64,000 bases of DNA from Chloroflexota bacterium (GTDB lineage: Bacteria; Chloroflexota; Anaerolineae; Anaerolineales; Villigracilaceae), in assembly GCA_016235445.1 (NCBI GenBank), contig JACRLB010000030.1:1-64000 (forward strand). Reading direction: 5' to 3'. The translations under genes and the position numbers were made by a program. The notes beneath the pieces were generated by a model that was not told the origin of the DNA, made no database searches, and saw nothing but the letters and a program-made list of their open reading frames with translations. Numbering within the stretch: the first letter of the stretch is position 1; each line of letters starts with the position of its first letter. This document shows, piece by piece, positions 53,606 through 63,487 of the stretch.

Positions 53606-53620
53606 CGAGCGTAGTCGAAA
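53606..53620. repeat. REP-like sequence in the reductase gene leader
   Basis: GAGCGTAGTCGAAAC, related to the palindromes at 988 and 2032, sits directly before ATG 53622 and replaces a normal ribosome binding site. Confidence 0.5.
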
Positions 53621-53621
53621 C

Positions 53622-54728
53622 ATGGATAGCTTCGCCTTCATCATTCACCCCATCGATCCCAAGCGCGATGTCAGCCGCAAGTTTCCGTTTTTAGGCAAGG
53701 TACTTTCAGAACGACAGATCGATTTTTTCTCCACCTTCTTTCCCCCCGTTTATATTTCGGAGATCGAAGGGATTACATCTCAATCTACTGGCAAGACCAT
53801 CAAAGGCTGGTTCATTGCCTGCCCGTACACCCCGCGCCGCATGATGCAGTTGCCTGAGCGCACGGTCTATCGTAAAATTATCCAAACAGGCCGCGCGGCT
53901 GAAAAACTCGGCGCGAACATTCTTGGCCTCGGCGCTTTCACTTCGGTGGTCGGCGATGCGGGCGTGACGATTGCAAACGCGCTGGAAATTCCCGTTACCA
54001 CAGGTGACTCTTTCACAGTAGCAATGGCGGTGCAAGCCATACGGGATGCGGCCAAAGTGATGGATATAAAAATGGAAGATGCGACGGTGGCCGTCGTGGG
54101 CGCCACAGGAGCGATCGGACGCGTCTGCTCCGCGCTGTTGGCTGGGGAGGCCGCCCGGACATTGCTCGTGGCCCGGGATGAGAAAAAACTAGAAGTTCTT
54201 CGAGACAGGCTTCAGATTAAAGCGCGAAGCGAGCTTGTCATCAGCACGAAGATGGATGTTTTAAAGGATGCTCAATTGATTTTAACGGTAACAAGTTCCA
54301 TTCATGATGTCATCCGCCCCGAACATTTACAGCCGGGCAGTGTGGTGTGCGATGTGGCGCGCCCCCGTGATGTTTCTGCAATGGTGGCGGCAGTGAGAGA
54401 TGATATATTAGTGATTGACGGCGGCATGGTGGATGTGCCAGGCCCCGTGGATTTCCATTTTAACTTTGGTTTTCCTGAGGGCAAAGCCTATGCCTGCATG
54501 GCCGAGACGATTGCCCTGGCGTTGGAAGGCCGCTTTGAAGATTACACAGTCGGCAGGGAAATTACGCTGGAACGCGTACAGGAAATTACCGCGATCTCGG
54601 AGAAACACGGGTTTCGCATGAGTGGTTTCCGCTCGTTCGAGCGCGAAGTGACCGAAGAACAAATTGAAGCCGTTAGACATAACGCCCGCACAGGGAAACG
54701 ACGCGCTTACGGAGTACCGCATAAATAA
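53622..54728 (+). CDS. Acyl-ACP-reductase-like enzyme
   Basis: This 368-residue protein resembles the long-chain fatty acyl-ACP reductase (AAR) of cyanobacteria. Matching segments: EKLGANILGLGAFTSVVG, TTGDSFTVAMAVQAIRDA, the Rossmann motif VAVVGATGAIGRVC (157-170), and AYACMAETIALALEGRFEDY, whose Cys292 aligns with the thioester-forming Cys of AAR. A C-terminal EISEKHGF-type end also fits. AAR makes fatty aldehydes from acyl-ACP; in cyanobacteria a deformylating oxygenase follows, but none is here. The aldehyde's fate, and whether the substrate is acyl-ACP, are inference. Confidence 0.78.
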   Translation: MDSFAFIIHPIDPKRDVSRKFPFLGKVLSERQIDFFSTFFPPVYISEIEGITSQSTGKTIKGWFIACPYTPRRMMQLPERTVYRKIIQTGRAAEKLGANILGLGAFTSVVGDAGVTIANALEIPVTTGDSFTVAMAVQAIRDAAKVMDIKMEDATVAVVGATGAIGRVCSALLAGEAARTLLVARDEKKLEVLRDRLQIKARSELVISTKMDVLKDAQLILTVTSSIHDVIRPEHLQPGSVVCDVARPRDVSAMVAAVRDDILVIDGGMVDVPGPVDFHFNFGFPEGKAYACMAETIALALEGRFEDYTVGREITLERVQEITAISEKHGFRMSGFRSFEREVTEEQIEAVRHNARTGKRRAYGVPHK

Positions 54729-54771
54729 TGAAGCGCTTAGTAATTAATGCAACCAGCGGTAGGAGGCTCAT

Positions 54772-55677
54772 ATGAGTAATGCTCGCCTTTTGGTAGTGGA
54801 AGACGATATCGATATCGCCAACATGTTGAAGATCTATTTTACGGGTCTTCAGTATGATGTGGATGTTGCGAATCGCGGAAAGGATGCCCTGGACAAGACC
54901 AAGCAGGTCCTGCCGCATTTGATCGTGCTGGATATCATGCTGCCCGATATTGACGGGTATGAGGTCTGCCGCACCTTGCGCACCAGCACACGTACCAGCC
55001 ATATCCCGGTCATCTTCCTGACGCAAAAAGATGAACGCAGTGACAAATTGCAGGGTCTTGAACTGGGCGCGGACGATTACATCACCAAGCCTTTCGATAT
55101 CGAAGAATTGAAACTGCGGGTCCAGGGCGCCATCCGCCGTTCGGAACGCGAAAGCCTCACCGACCCGCGCTCTGGTTTGCCCGCAGGGCGTTTGATCGAA
55201 GAGCAGTTACGCCGCATCATCCGTGAGGAGAAATGGGCGCTGTTGGATGTGCGCATCAATAACTTTGAGGCCTTCAAGGATGTGTATGGCTTTGTGGCTG
55301 GCGACGATGTGATGCGTTTTGCCGCGATGCTGATCGGCGAGGTGGTGGACGAGTTGGGCACAACCAGCGATTTTATCGGTCATGCGGGAGGCGACAACTT
55401 CATCATCATTACCACCCATGAGGCCGCTTCAAACATTCGCCAGAAATTGAAGGATCGTTTTGCGGCTGAAGTGCAAAGCCACTATAACTTTATCGACCGC
55501 CAGCAGGGTTTCATCCAGGCGCCCAAAGCGGAAGGCGGCGTGGAAAAAGTGGGTTTTATGAACTTCTCAGCGGGAATGGTTTCGCCGAGCCTGCATTCGT
55601 TTGCCGATATTCGTGAGATCACTGAACTTGCGGCTGAAGCTCGAAGACAGGACGCGGCGGCCGCCTCCACCGCGTAA
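54772..55677 (+). CDS. Receiver plus degenerate GGDEF protein
   Basis: This 301-residue protein has a receiver domain (1-122) with phospho-acceptor Asp54 (LIVLDIMLPD) and a GGDEF-like domain (~135-290) with HAGGDNF in place of GGDEF. The catalytic Glu is Asn, so it likely does not make c-di-GMP; it may bind GTP or act as a protein-interaction unit. TAGGAGG precedes the ATG. It lies between the reductase-like gene and the giant kinase, its probable partner. Confidence 0.9.
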   Translation: MSNARLLVVEDDIDIANMLKIYFTGLQYDVDVANRGKDALDKTKQVLPHLIVLDIMLPDIDGYEVCRTLRTSTRTSHIPVIFLTQKDERSDKLQGLELGADDYITKPFDIEELKLRVQGAIRRSERESLTDPRSGLPAGRLIEEQLRRIIREEKWALLDVRINNFEAFKDVYGFVAGDDVMRFAAMLIGEVVDELGTTSDFIGHAGGDNFIIITTHEAASNIRQKLKDRFAAEVQSHYNFIDRQQGFIQAPKAEGGVEKVGFMNFSAGMVSPSLHSFADIREITELAAEARRQDAAAASTA

Positions 55678-55692
55678 AGGTAAGATTTTTCC

Positions 55693-58600
55693 ATGCCTTC
55701 CGGGTTGGGAGTTAGCCTGTTTCTTGCTGGGCTGGTGGTAGTTGCGCTGGTCTGGGCGGTTTTACGTTTTTTGCCGCGCTTCCAATCGGACCCCCACACT
55801 GTCGGAAATTCCTTTATATTCCCCAAAACATCAAAATCAAACGAAGCCATCATCATCCTCCAACCTGGAGGGCGGGTGGAATTTATTAACGATCTGGCGC
55901 GTTCCTATTTTGAACTGCGCGAGAACGAGCCGTATGATCTCGAAAACCTTGCGCGGCGGGTACGCCCCTCCGATGATTTTCTGGATCTGTGCGCCGCTCC
56001 CGGCCATAAACGTGTTTCCATCGGCGGAAAGCTGGTGGAAATTGCTTCTTACGAGATACCGGGCGTTTACCCAATGATGTTGATCTCTTTGCGCGGCAGG
56101 GAACTCCCTGCGATGGATCAGAACAACGGCGCAACGGAAGAGGTCTTGCAGGTGGCGTCAGAATTCAGCCAGGGAATCGCGGCCAGCCTCAATCTTGAAT
56201 CGACGGCTCGATCCATCCTGGATAATGTCGGCCGCCTGATACCTTCGGAAGTTCTTGAGCTTAAATTGTGGAATGAGGAACGCCAGGCCCTGATTCCATA
56301 TCGTTTCCAACAACCCAGTTCAGCCCGCGTGGTAACTGCTTCACTTTCCAAGTTTGGAAGCCTGACAGACTACCTCGTCGCGCGCCGCGCGCCGATTCTG
56401 CTTGCCGATACGCGCGCGCCATCCGAGTTCATCAAAAGCAATGAACTGCTTTTGATTCGTTCTTATTTGGGCATCCCCCTCATTGCGGGCGGCGAGCTGG
56501 TTGGAACGTTGGAAGCAGGCCAGACCAGCGGCGGAGTGTTCGGCCAGCACGACCTCGACCTTTTATCCCTGATCTCCGGCCAGGCAGGGGTGGCGATCCG
56601 CAATGCCAAATTGTACGAAGAGGAACAAAAACGCGGCTCGGAACTCGCCGGCCTTGCAAACCTCAATCAAGCGCTGGGTTCTGCGCGTGATTTGGAGAAT
56701 GTTTTTTCAAGGCTTGTCGAGAGCGTTGCGCCGTTGTTCCCCGCTGAAATCATTGGGTTCTTGCTCTACGATGAAGAGAAACGCACCCTTGAAGGCAAAC
56801 TGCCCTTCCATGGACTGCCCGCCCATTTTGTTCATATCTACCGCGCTGTGGTGCCCGTGGATAGCCCTGCCGAAAAAATCATCGCAAGCCAGAAACCCAT
56901 CATTACCCAAAGCACCATTGGTGACGAGAATTGGCGCGCCCTCGGCCTTGCGGATGTAGCCATCGCGGCAAGTCTGCGAGATAACGCACTCGTCCCGCTT
57001 CTTTCTTCGGGACGGATGCTCGGCTACTTTCAAGTTGGTCATCACACCCGCGGCGGGTCCGCTTTTACAACAGAAGAACTTCGATTAATGAACATTGTGG
57101 CAAACCAGGCCGCCGCCATCATCGAGAACGTGCTTCTCGTTCAGCAGGCGCGCACCCGCGCACAACGCGCAGACGCCTTGCGCCGCATTGCCAGCCTTTC
57201 CGGCTCCTCCGCCACGCTGGATGAAACCCTTAAATACTCCGTTCAGGAACTGGCGAATCTCCTCCAGGCAGACGCAGGCGCGATCTTCCTCATGGATGAA
57301 ACGCGCGGCGCATTACGCCTGAGCCGCGAATCCATGTTTGGCGTATCGGAGGATATCAGCAGTTCTTTTATTCAAATATTTATAGATGACCCCAATTACC
57401 GATACACAGTTTCAGGCAGTCAAAAGGCATTTATATCTGGCCACCTGGGCACAGACCGAAGAATCCTGCCGGCCTATCGCCCGCTGGCAACTGCGTTAAT
57501 GATGGAATCAGTCATTGTCGTCCCGCTGGTTGTGCGTGAACGCAGTATCGGCGAACTCATGTTGGGCAGTAGGAAAGTTGATTACTTTAACTCCTATGAC
57601 CTCCAGATCGTCTCCACCGCAGCCGGCCAGCTTGCAACAGCAATCGAATCTGCCAGCCTGCTTGCTCAAACAGACGTCTCGCTCCGCAGGCGGGTAGACC
57701 AGCTTTCTGCGCTCGCACGCATCAGCCGCGAACTGGGCGCCTCGCTGGATGTTAAACACCTGCTCGAGATTGTGCATGATGAAGGCCTGCGGACTGTGCA
57801 GGCACATTGTTCAACTGTCATCCTCTTCGAACAAGGCGGCAATGAACGCCCCGACCCCCGGCCGCAATATTTTTTCGGCTGTGAAAACCTGCGAGATTTG
57901 AACAACATCGAGCGGACGGTCTTGAAAACCGGCGAGCCGCATATTGTCGCTGATTTTTCCCAGGAGAAAACAGCAGAACCCCACGAGGGAGCGCGCTCGG
58001 CAATTACTGTGCCAATCACCTATCAGGCAAACACGATCGGCTTAATCAACCTTCATGCCGTTTCGACAGACTTTTTCACCCCGCAAGTAACCGAGTTGGC
58101 GCAAACCCTGGCCGCGCAGGCGGGCATTGCCTTGAGCAATGCCCAGCGCTATCAGGCCGAAAAACAACGCAGTGAATTGATGCGCCGCCGCGCCGATACC
58201 CTCGTCCGCCTTACGGATGTGAGTTACAGCCTCGGGCACGACCAGCCCCTGGACCAGGCCCTGCAGATCGTTGCGCGCGGTATTCGCGATTCAACACCTT
58301 TCCGTGTGGTGTTGATGAGCATTCTTGAACTTGAAACCGGGCTGATGCGCCGCCTGACTGCGGTGGGTATTCCACAGGAAACGTTGAATGAATTGCTGTC
58401 TCGAAAACAGCCGCTTTCCAGCCTTCTGCAAATCATGAGGCCGGAGTTCAAGATTAGCCGTTCCTACTTCATCCCTGTGGATCAGGCTCCCGTCATTCCG
58501 TCTGATTTGCACATGGTTACGTTGGATGTTTCTGCATCTGTGGATGCAGGCGGTAATACCTGGCGCGCCGATGACATATTGCTTATCCCGCTTGAAAATG

Positions 58601-61600
58601 CCGAAGGGCAGGTTGTAGGACTCGTCAGCCTGGACGATCCCTCCAATGGACTGCGCCCAGACAAGGCGACGATTGAAGCGGTGGAGGTTTTTTCGGCCCA
58701 GGCCGCATTATTAATCAGCAATACCATTCGCCAGAGCGAACTGCGGGCGCGGATAGAATCGCTTTCTTCCGGGCTCCAACGCCAGCAGAAATTACTCGAT
58801 ATTACACAGAACGACCTGCCTGTTCTGCTTCACAAAGACCTCGAGCAAACCATCTCCCTGCACAATTTGGACCGCCGCGCCCAGCGTGTGCGCGCCGGGC
58901 TGGCCATCACCGAATCCGTCAGCCGCCAGTTGGATACCTCCTCGGCCTTGTCTGCGCTGGGGCGCGAGACATTGACCCAGCTTGGCATGTCTGTTGCGCT
59001 GGTGGCTGAAAATACCCCGGATGGCCCCCGTCTTTTGCATGTGCTGGGAAGTTTCCCCCGCTCCACAAATGTCGAAGCATTATTCGGCCAGCGCAATCCC
59101 TTGCGCGCCAGTTTACAAAGCGGGAAGCCGATCCTCATTTCCAATTTGGATGAAGATGACGAATGGCGCGATGCGTCTCTCTTAACCTCATTGCGGGCCA
59201 AGGGCGTCATCTGCCTGCCGGTGCTGGTCGAAAACAAGCCTGTCGCGGCAATGCTTGCGGTCAGCCCGGAACCCATGCCAGATTTCACAGAGGAAGATCA
59301 CCAGGTCTATTTGCAGATTTCCCAGCAGACCTCCCTGATCCTGCAAAATATTTCCCTGCTGACTCAGACCCGCAGAAGACTGGATGAGGTGAATCTACTG
59401 CTCGATTTCAGCCGCCAACTGTCGGCTATGGATCCGGAGGCGATCATCAAATCCCTGCTGGATAGCTCGCGAAGAGTCCTTCCACATGCTCATGCAGGCA
59501 TGGTGCTGATCTGGAATCCGAAAACCGAAATTCTGATACCGCGGGCCGCCTCAGGGTACGCAGATAACAACAGCATGATGGAAATTAATTATCGGGCAGG
59601 CGAAGCCCTGCCCGGCCATACATTCATGAACAAAAGCTCTCGCCGCGTGGACGAGATCAACTTTGCGCGTGATTACAATTTGAGCGCCGAAAACCTGGCC
59701 TTGTACCGCCAGGCCACCGGCGGACGTTTGCCCGTTTCAAGTTTGCTGGTGCCCATCGTTTCTTCCGATCAAAACCTGGGCCTGCTCGTGCTGGATAACT
59801 TCAACACAAGCTCTGCCTTCCGCCCCGAAGATGAAGCCCTTTTGTTTTCACTCGCCCAGCAGATTGCCCTCTCGCTGGATAACCTGCGGCTTGTGCAAAC
59901 CACCCAGGAACGCGCCGGGCAATTGCAAGCCCTGAACGATGCCGCCGCTTCCCTAACCTCCAGCCTGAGCAGTGACCAGTTGGTCAATTCCCTGCTCGAT
60001 CAGTTAAGCTCCATCCTTCCCTATGACACCGCCGCCCTCTGGCTTCGCGATAAAGACCGCCTTACCATTGCCTCGGCGCGCGGTTTTTCAGATGCCGAAC
60101 AACGCCTCGGCCTGACGGTTTCGGTTTCAGACAGCGCGCTCTTCAAAGAAATGGCGCAAACCGGCCAGCCGATCCTCATCAAGGATGTGCGCGAAGATTC
60201 GCGCTTCCTGCCTGTGGAAGCCCCGCGCCTTTCCTGGCTGGGCATCCCGTTGATATCAAAAGGCGAGTTGGTCGGCGCGCTCGCCGTGGAAAAATGGCAG
60301 GCAAACTTCTACACCCGCGAACAAATGCAGGTTGGGCTTACCTTTGCCAGCCAGTCTGCGGTTTCATTGGATAACGCCCGCCTCTACGAAGACAGCGTCA
60401 GCCGCGCCACAGAACTGGATCAGCGCTCACAGCGTCTTTCCACTTTGAACCGCTTCACAACCGCCCTGACCGGATTGCTGGATGCAGAGCACATCCTGAA
60501 TTTAACTGCGGATGAATTGCTCAAAGGCCTGGGCGTGCGCCGCGTCTCTGTCGTGACCTTTGAGCGGGGTCAGGCATACTGGAAGATTACCGCCCCCCGC
60601 ACACGCATCAAACTTCCAAAATCCCTGCCAGATGCGCCCATCTTCAGCCGCTTGCGCGAATCGCTGGGCATCTTCAACACCGATGACGCCCGCAGTGAAC
60701 CAGACCTGGCCGACCTGGCCGAAATGCTGGGCGAAAATACAACCGCCCTGCTTGTCCTGCCCCTTGCAAGCGAAGGAATCCTCACCGCCTTAATCTTTGC
60801 CCAAATGACGGGCGAATCGCGTTTTGGGGTCAATGAACTTGAAGTGGCCCGCACCATCACCAACCAGGCTACCATCGCGTTGGAAAATGCCCGTTTGTAT
60901 CAATCCTCTGTCCGTACGGCGGAGCGTTTTTCCATCCTCAATGAATCAAGCGCCCTCATCAGCGCCAGCCTCGACCCCGAAGAGGTGTACGTCTCGGTGC
61001 ATAAAGCGGCGGAACGCCTCATCCCATTGGACTCATTTGTGATCACTCTCTATGATGAAGCGACGAACGAAGTGGACCCTGTCTACTTGTTTGATCTTGG
61101 AAAAAGAGTGATGAGTGGGCGGGTTCCCTTTGGAAAAGGCATGAGCAGTGAAGTGATAAAGAGTGGAAAACCCCTCCTGATTTCCAACAGCGTGCAGGCA
61201 GGCCACCTGGGTACGATACAGGCTGGCGAAGGCGATGGAACGGAGTCCATCGTGGCCGTTCCCATGATCGTTGGAAACAAGACGCGCGGTATGCTTTCGG
61301 CCCAAAGCTATCAATCGGGCATCTATACCGCAGAGGATATGCAGATCCTCGGCACGCTCGCAAACCAGGCCATCATCGCCATCCAAAACGGACGCCTGTT
61401 CGAAGAAACCCAAAATCTTGCATCCAATCTCGAACTGCGCGTTGTGGAACGCACCGCCCAGCTACAGCATGAACAACAGAATACAGAAACCCTCCTGCGC
61501 ATTCTTACAGAAGTATCCTCCAGCCTCGACCTGGACCGCGCCCTCAACCGTACATTGTCATTGCTAAACGATGCCATCGGCGCGGAACAAGGTACCATTT

Positions 61601-63096
61601 TGCTTGTACATGCCGAAGACAACCTCCTTCATTATCGCGCCGGGTATGGATACCTTTCAGACCGCACTGCTCCCGGAAGCCGCGGCTTTACCTTGAAAAT
61701 TGGCGAAGGCCTGGCTGGCTGGGTTGTACAGCATCGCGAAGCGGTGCTGGTCAATGACTTGCACGAGGACCCGCGCTGGGTGCGGAGTACCGCCGCCGGG
61801 CAGGATCACCGCAGCGCCATCACCGTGCCCATGCTGGTAGGTGAGGATGTCATCGGCGTGATGATGGTTTTCCAGCGCGCGCCAAACTTCTTCAGTTCTG
61901 AAATGCTCATTCTGGTGAAAGCCATTGCAGGCCAGGTGGCTGTGGCAATTAATAATGCCCACCTGTATGAACTCATCCGCGATCAGGCCGAACGCCTCGG
62001 TGTGATGCTGCGCAAAGAGCAGGAGGATGCCAGCCGTTCCCAGGCCATCCTCGAAGCCGTGGCAGATGGCGTGCTCGTCACAGGCTCGGACAACCGCATC
62101 ACCTTCGTCAACTCGTCCACCGAGCGCATTCTTGGCGTGAACGATACCCGCCTGCTGGGCAATTCGCTGGATAAGGTGGGTGGTTTGTACGGTAAGGCCG
62201 CCACTGGCTGGGCTGAAACCATTCGGCATTGGTCTGAAGACCCATCCTCGTATGAGACGGGAGATTCCTACGCAGAACAGGTGGAATTGGAGAACGAGCG
62301 CATTGCCCTCGTCCACCTTGCGCCTGTGATTTTGCAAAACGATTTCCTCGGCACAGTCTCCATCATCCGCGATATTACACATGAAGTGGAAGTGGACCGC
62401 TTGAAGTCGGAATTTGTGGCCACCGTCAGCCATGAACTGCGCACCCCGATGACAGCCATCAAAGGATACGTGGATATTCTAACGATGGGCGCCGCAGGCG
62501 CATTGAACGAAAACCAGGTGCATTTCCTCGAGGTGGTACGAAATAACATCGAAAGGTTGAATACCCTCGTCAGTGATTTGCTGGATATTTCCCGCATCGA
62601 AGCGGGACGCATCACGCTCAACCCGCAATCTGTGGACTTGCACAGCATTGCCGAAGATGTGGTCGCTGAAGTTTTACACCGCTCTCAAAGGGAAAGCAAA
62701 CCCATGGCGCTCTCCCTCGATGCTCCAAAGACCCTGCCGCTCGTCATTGGCGATGGCGACCGCGTGCGGCAGATACTGGGCAACCTTGTGAACAACGCTT
62801 TTAATTACACGCCCCAGAATGGAACCATCCGCGTAAACCTCCACCACGAGAATGGAGAAGTGCAGGTGGATATTCATGATAACGGCGTCGGCATTGCGCC
62901 CGAAGACCAGGCCCGCGTATTCGAGCGCTTCTTCCGCGGGGAGAATCCGCTTGTGCTTGCAACGCCCGGAACAGGCCTCGGCCTGCCAATCGTCCGTCAA
63001 CTGGTGGAGATGCACAAGGGGCGTATTTGGATGACCAGCACGGGCGTGCCGGGTGATGGCAGTACCTTCTCCTTCACCCTGCCCATCCGTAAATAA
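55693..63096 (+). CDS. Giant 11-GAF sensor histidine kinase
   Basis: This 2,467-residue protein has an N-terminal transmembrane helix (~5-25), a PAS-like segment (~55-135), then eleven GAF domains starting near residues 144, 314, 489, 664, 829, 1057, 1224, 1404, 1575, 1739 and 1925. A PAS domain lies near 2116. The HisKA H-box has VSHELRTPMTAIKGYV with His2247. The HATPase has NLVNNAFNYTP, DNGVGIAPED and GTGLGLPIV. All kinase motifs are intact. GAFs bind small ligands such as cyclic nucleotides or bilins, but no specific ligand motif is clear. The receiver 10 bases downstream is its likely target. Confidence 0.93.
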   Translation: MPSGLGVSLFLAGLVVVALVWAVLRFLPRFQSDPHTVGNSFIFPKTSKSNEAIIILQPGGRVEFINDLARSYFELRENEPYDLENLARRVRPSDDFLDLCAAPGHKRVSIGGKLVEIASYEIPGVYPMMLISLRGRELPAMDQNNGATEEVLQVASEFSQGIAASLNLESTARSILDNVGRLIPSEVLELKLWNEERQALIPYRFQQPSSARVVTASLSKFGSLTDYLVARRAPILLADTRAPSEFIKSNELLLIRSYLGIPLIAGGELVGTLEAGQTSGGVFGQHDLDLLSLISGQAGVAIRNAKLYEEEQKRGSELAGLANLNQALGSARDLENVFSRLVESVAPLFPAEIIGFLLYDEEKRTLEGKLPFHGLPAHFVHIYRAVVPVDSPAEKIIASQKPIITQSTIGDENWRALGLADVAIAASLRDNALVPLLSSGRMLGYFQVGHHTRGGSAFTTEELRLMNIVANQAAAIIENVLLVQQARTRAQRADALRRIASLSGSSATLDETLKYSVQELANLLQADAGAIFLMDETRGALRLSRESMFGVSEDISSSFIQIFIDDPNYRYTVSGSQKAFISGHLGTDRRILPAYRPLATALMMESVIVVPLVVRERSIGELMLGSRKVDYFNSYDLQIVSTAAGQLATAIESASLLAQTDVSLRRRVDQLSALARISRELGASLDVKHLLEIVHDEGLRTVQAHCSTVILFEQGGNERPDPRPQYFFGCENLRDLNNIERTVLKTGEPHIVADFSQEKTAEPHEGARSAITVPITYQANTIGLINLHAVSTDFFTPQVTELAQTLAAQAGIALSNAQRYQAEKQRSELMRRRADTLVRLTDVSYSLGHDQPLDQALQIVARGIRDSTPFRVVLMSILELETGLMRRLTAVGIPQETLNELLSRKQPLSSLLQIMRPEFKISRSYFIPVDQAPVIPSDLHMVTLDVSASVDAGGNTWRADDILLIPLENAEGQVVGLVSLDDPSNGLRPDKATIEAVEVFSAQAALLISNTIRQSELRARIESLSSGLQRQQKLLDITQNDLPVLLHKDLEQTISLHNLDRRAQRVRAGLAITESVSRQLDTSSALSALGRETLTQLGMSVALVAENTPDGPRLLHVLGSFPRSTNVEALFGQRNPLRASLQSGKPILISNLDEDDEWRDASLLTSLRAKGVICLPVLVENKPVAAMLAVSPEPMPDFTEEDHQVYLQISQQTSLILQNISLLTQTRRRLDEVNLLLDFSRQLSAMDPEAIIKSLLDSSRRVLPHAHAGMVLIWNPKTEILIPRAASGYADNNSMMEINYRAGEALPGHTFMNKSSRRVDEINFARDYNLSAENLALYRQATGGRLPVSSLLVPIVSSDQNLGLLVLDNFNTSSAFRPEDEALLFSLAQQIALSLDNLRLVQTTQERAGQLQALNDAAASLTSSLSSDQLVNSLLDQLSSILPYDTAALWLRDKDRLTIASARGFSDAEQRLGLTVSVSDSALFKEMAQTGQPILIKDVREDSRFLPVEAPRLSWLGIPLISKGELVGALAVEKWQANFYTREQMQVGLTFASQSAVSLDNARLYEDSVSRATELDQRSQRLSTLNRFTTALTGLLDAEHILNLTADELLKGLGVRRVSVVTFERGQAYWKITAPRTRIKLPKSLPDAPIFSRLRESLGIFNTDDARSEPDLADLAEMLGENTTALLVLPLASEGILTALIFAQMTGESRFGVNELEVARTITNQATIALENARLYQSSVRTAERFSILNESSALISASLDPEEVYVSVHKAAERLIPLDSFVITLYDEATNEVDPVYLFDLGKRVMSGRVPFGKGMSSEVIKSGKPLLISNSVQAGHLGTIQAGEGDGTESIVAVPMIVGNKTRGMLSAQSYQSGIYTAEDMQILGTLANQAIIAIQNGRLFEETQNLASNLELRVVERTAQLQHEQQNTETLLRILTEVSSSLDLDRALNRTLSLLNDAIGAEQGTILLVHAEDNLLHYRAGYGYLSDRTAPGSRGFTLKIGEGLAGWVVQHREAVLVNDLHEDPRWVRSTAAGQDHRSAITVPMLVGEDVIGVMMVFQRAPNFFSSEMLILVKAIAGQVAVAINNAHLYELIRDQAERLGVMLRKEQEDASRSQAILEAVADGVLVTGSDNRITFVNSSTERILGVNDTRLLGNSLDKVGGLYGKAATGWAETIRHWSEDPSSYETGDSYAEQVELENERIALVHLAPVILQNDFLGTVSIIRDITHEVEVDRLKSEFVATVSHELRTPMTAIKGYVDILTMGAAGALNENQVHFLEVVRNNIERLNTLVSDLLDISRIEAGRITLNPQSVDLHSIAEDVVAEVLHRSQRESKPMALSLDAPKTLPLVIGDGDRVRQILGNLVNNAFNYTPQNGTIRVNLHHENGEVQVDIHDNGVGIAPEDQARVFERFFRGENPLVLATPGTGLGLPIVRQLVEMHKGRIWMTSTGVPGDGSTFSFTLPIRK

Positions 63097-63106
63097 TGGA
63101 GTAGGA

Positions 63107-63481
63107 ATGGCGAGAATTTTGATAGCAGAAGACGAACCCGATATCCGCGAACTTGTGGCCTTCACCCTGCGCTTTGCAGGCCATGAAGTCATTGCCACCT
63201 CCAATGGGGAGGAGGCATTAAACCAGGCATTCGAGGTCATCCCGGACATCATCCTCATGGATGTGCGTATGCCGCGCATGACCGGTTACGACGCCTGCCG
63301 CGCCATGAAAGCCGACCCCACCCTCAAGGATATCCCCGTTGTTTTTCTCTCGGCAAAGGGACAAGATTCCGAAATTCAAACCGGGTTGGATGCCGGCGCC
63401 GAAGAATACCTGCTCAAACCCTTCGCCCCCGACCAACTCACCGAACGTGTAAAAGCCATTCTGGGAAAATTTGGAAAATAA
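63107..63481 (+). CDS. Single-domain response regulator
   Basis: This 124-residue CheY-like receiver has the acidic pair in IAEDEPD, phospho-acceptor Asp52 in IILMDVRMP, and Lys in YLLKPFAPD. It is intact, with no output domain. ATG 63107 has GGAGTAGGA just before and is chosen over an in-frame ATG inside the kinase gene. It is the probable phosphorylation partner of the giant kinase. Confidence 0.93.
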   Translation: MARILIAEDEPDIRELVAFTLRFAGHEVIATSNGEEALNQAFEVIPDIILMDVRMPRMTGYDACRAMKADPTLKDIPVVFLSAKGQDSEIQTGLDAGAEEYLLKPFAPDQLTERVKAILGKFGK

Positions 63482-63487
63482 GCCTGC

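Noticed and set aside
53622-54728. Reading the reductase-like gene as shikimate dehydrogenase
   Set aside because: The Rossmann part is similar, but the AAR-type N-terminal GLGAFTS motif, the TTGDSFT segment and the catalytic Cys region fit the acyl-reductase family better.
61657-62433. Antisense frame over the giant kinase
   Set aside because: Opposite intact GAF, PAS and HisKA coding sequence; no start signal or domain.
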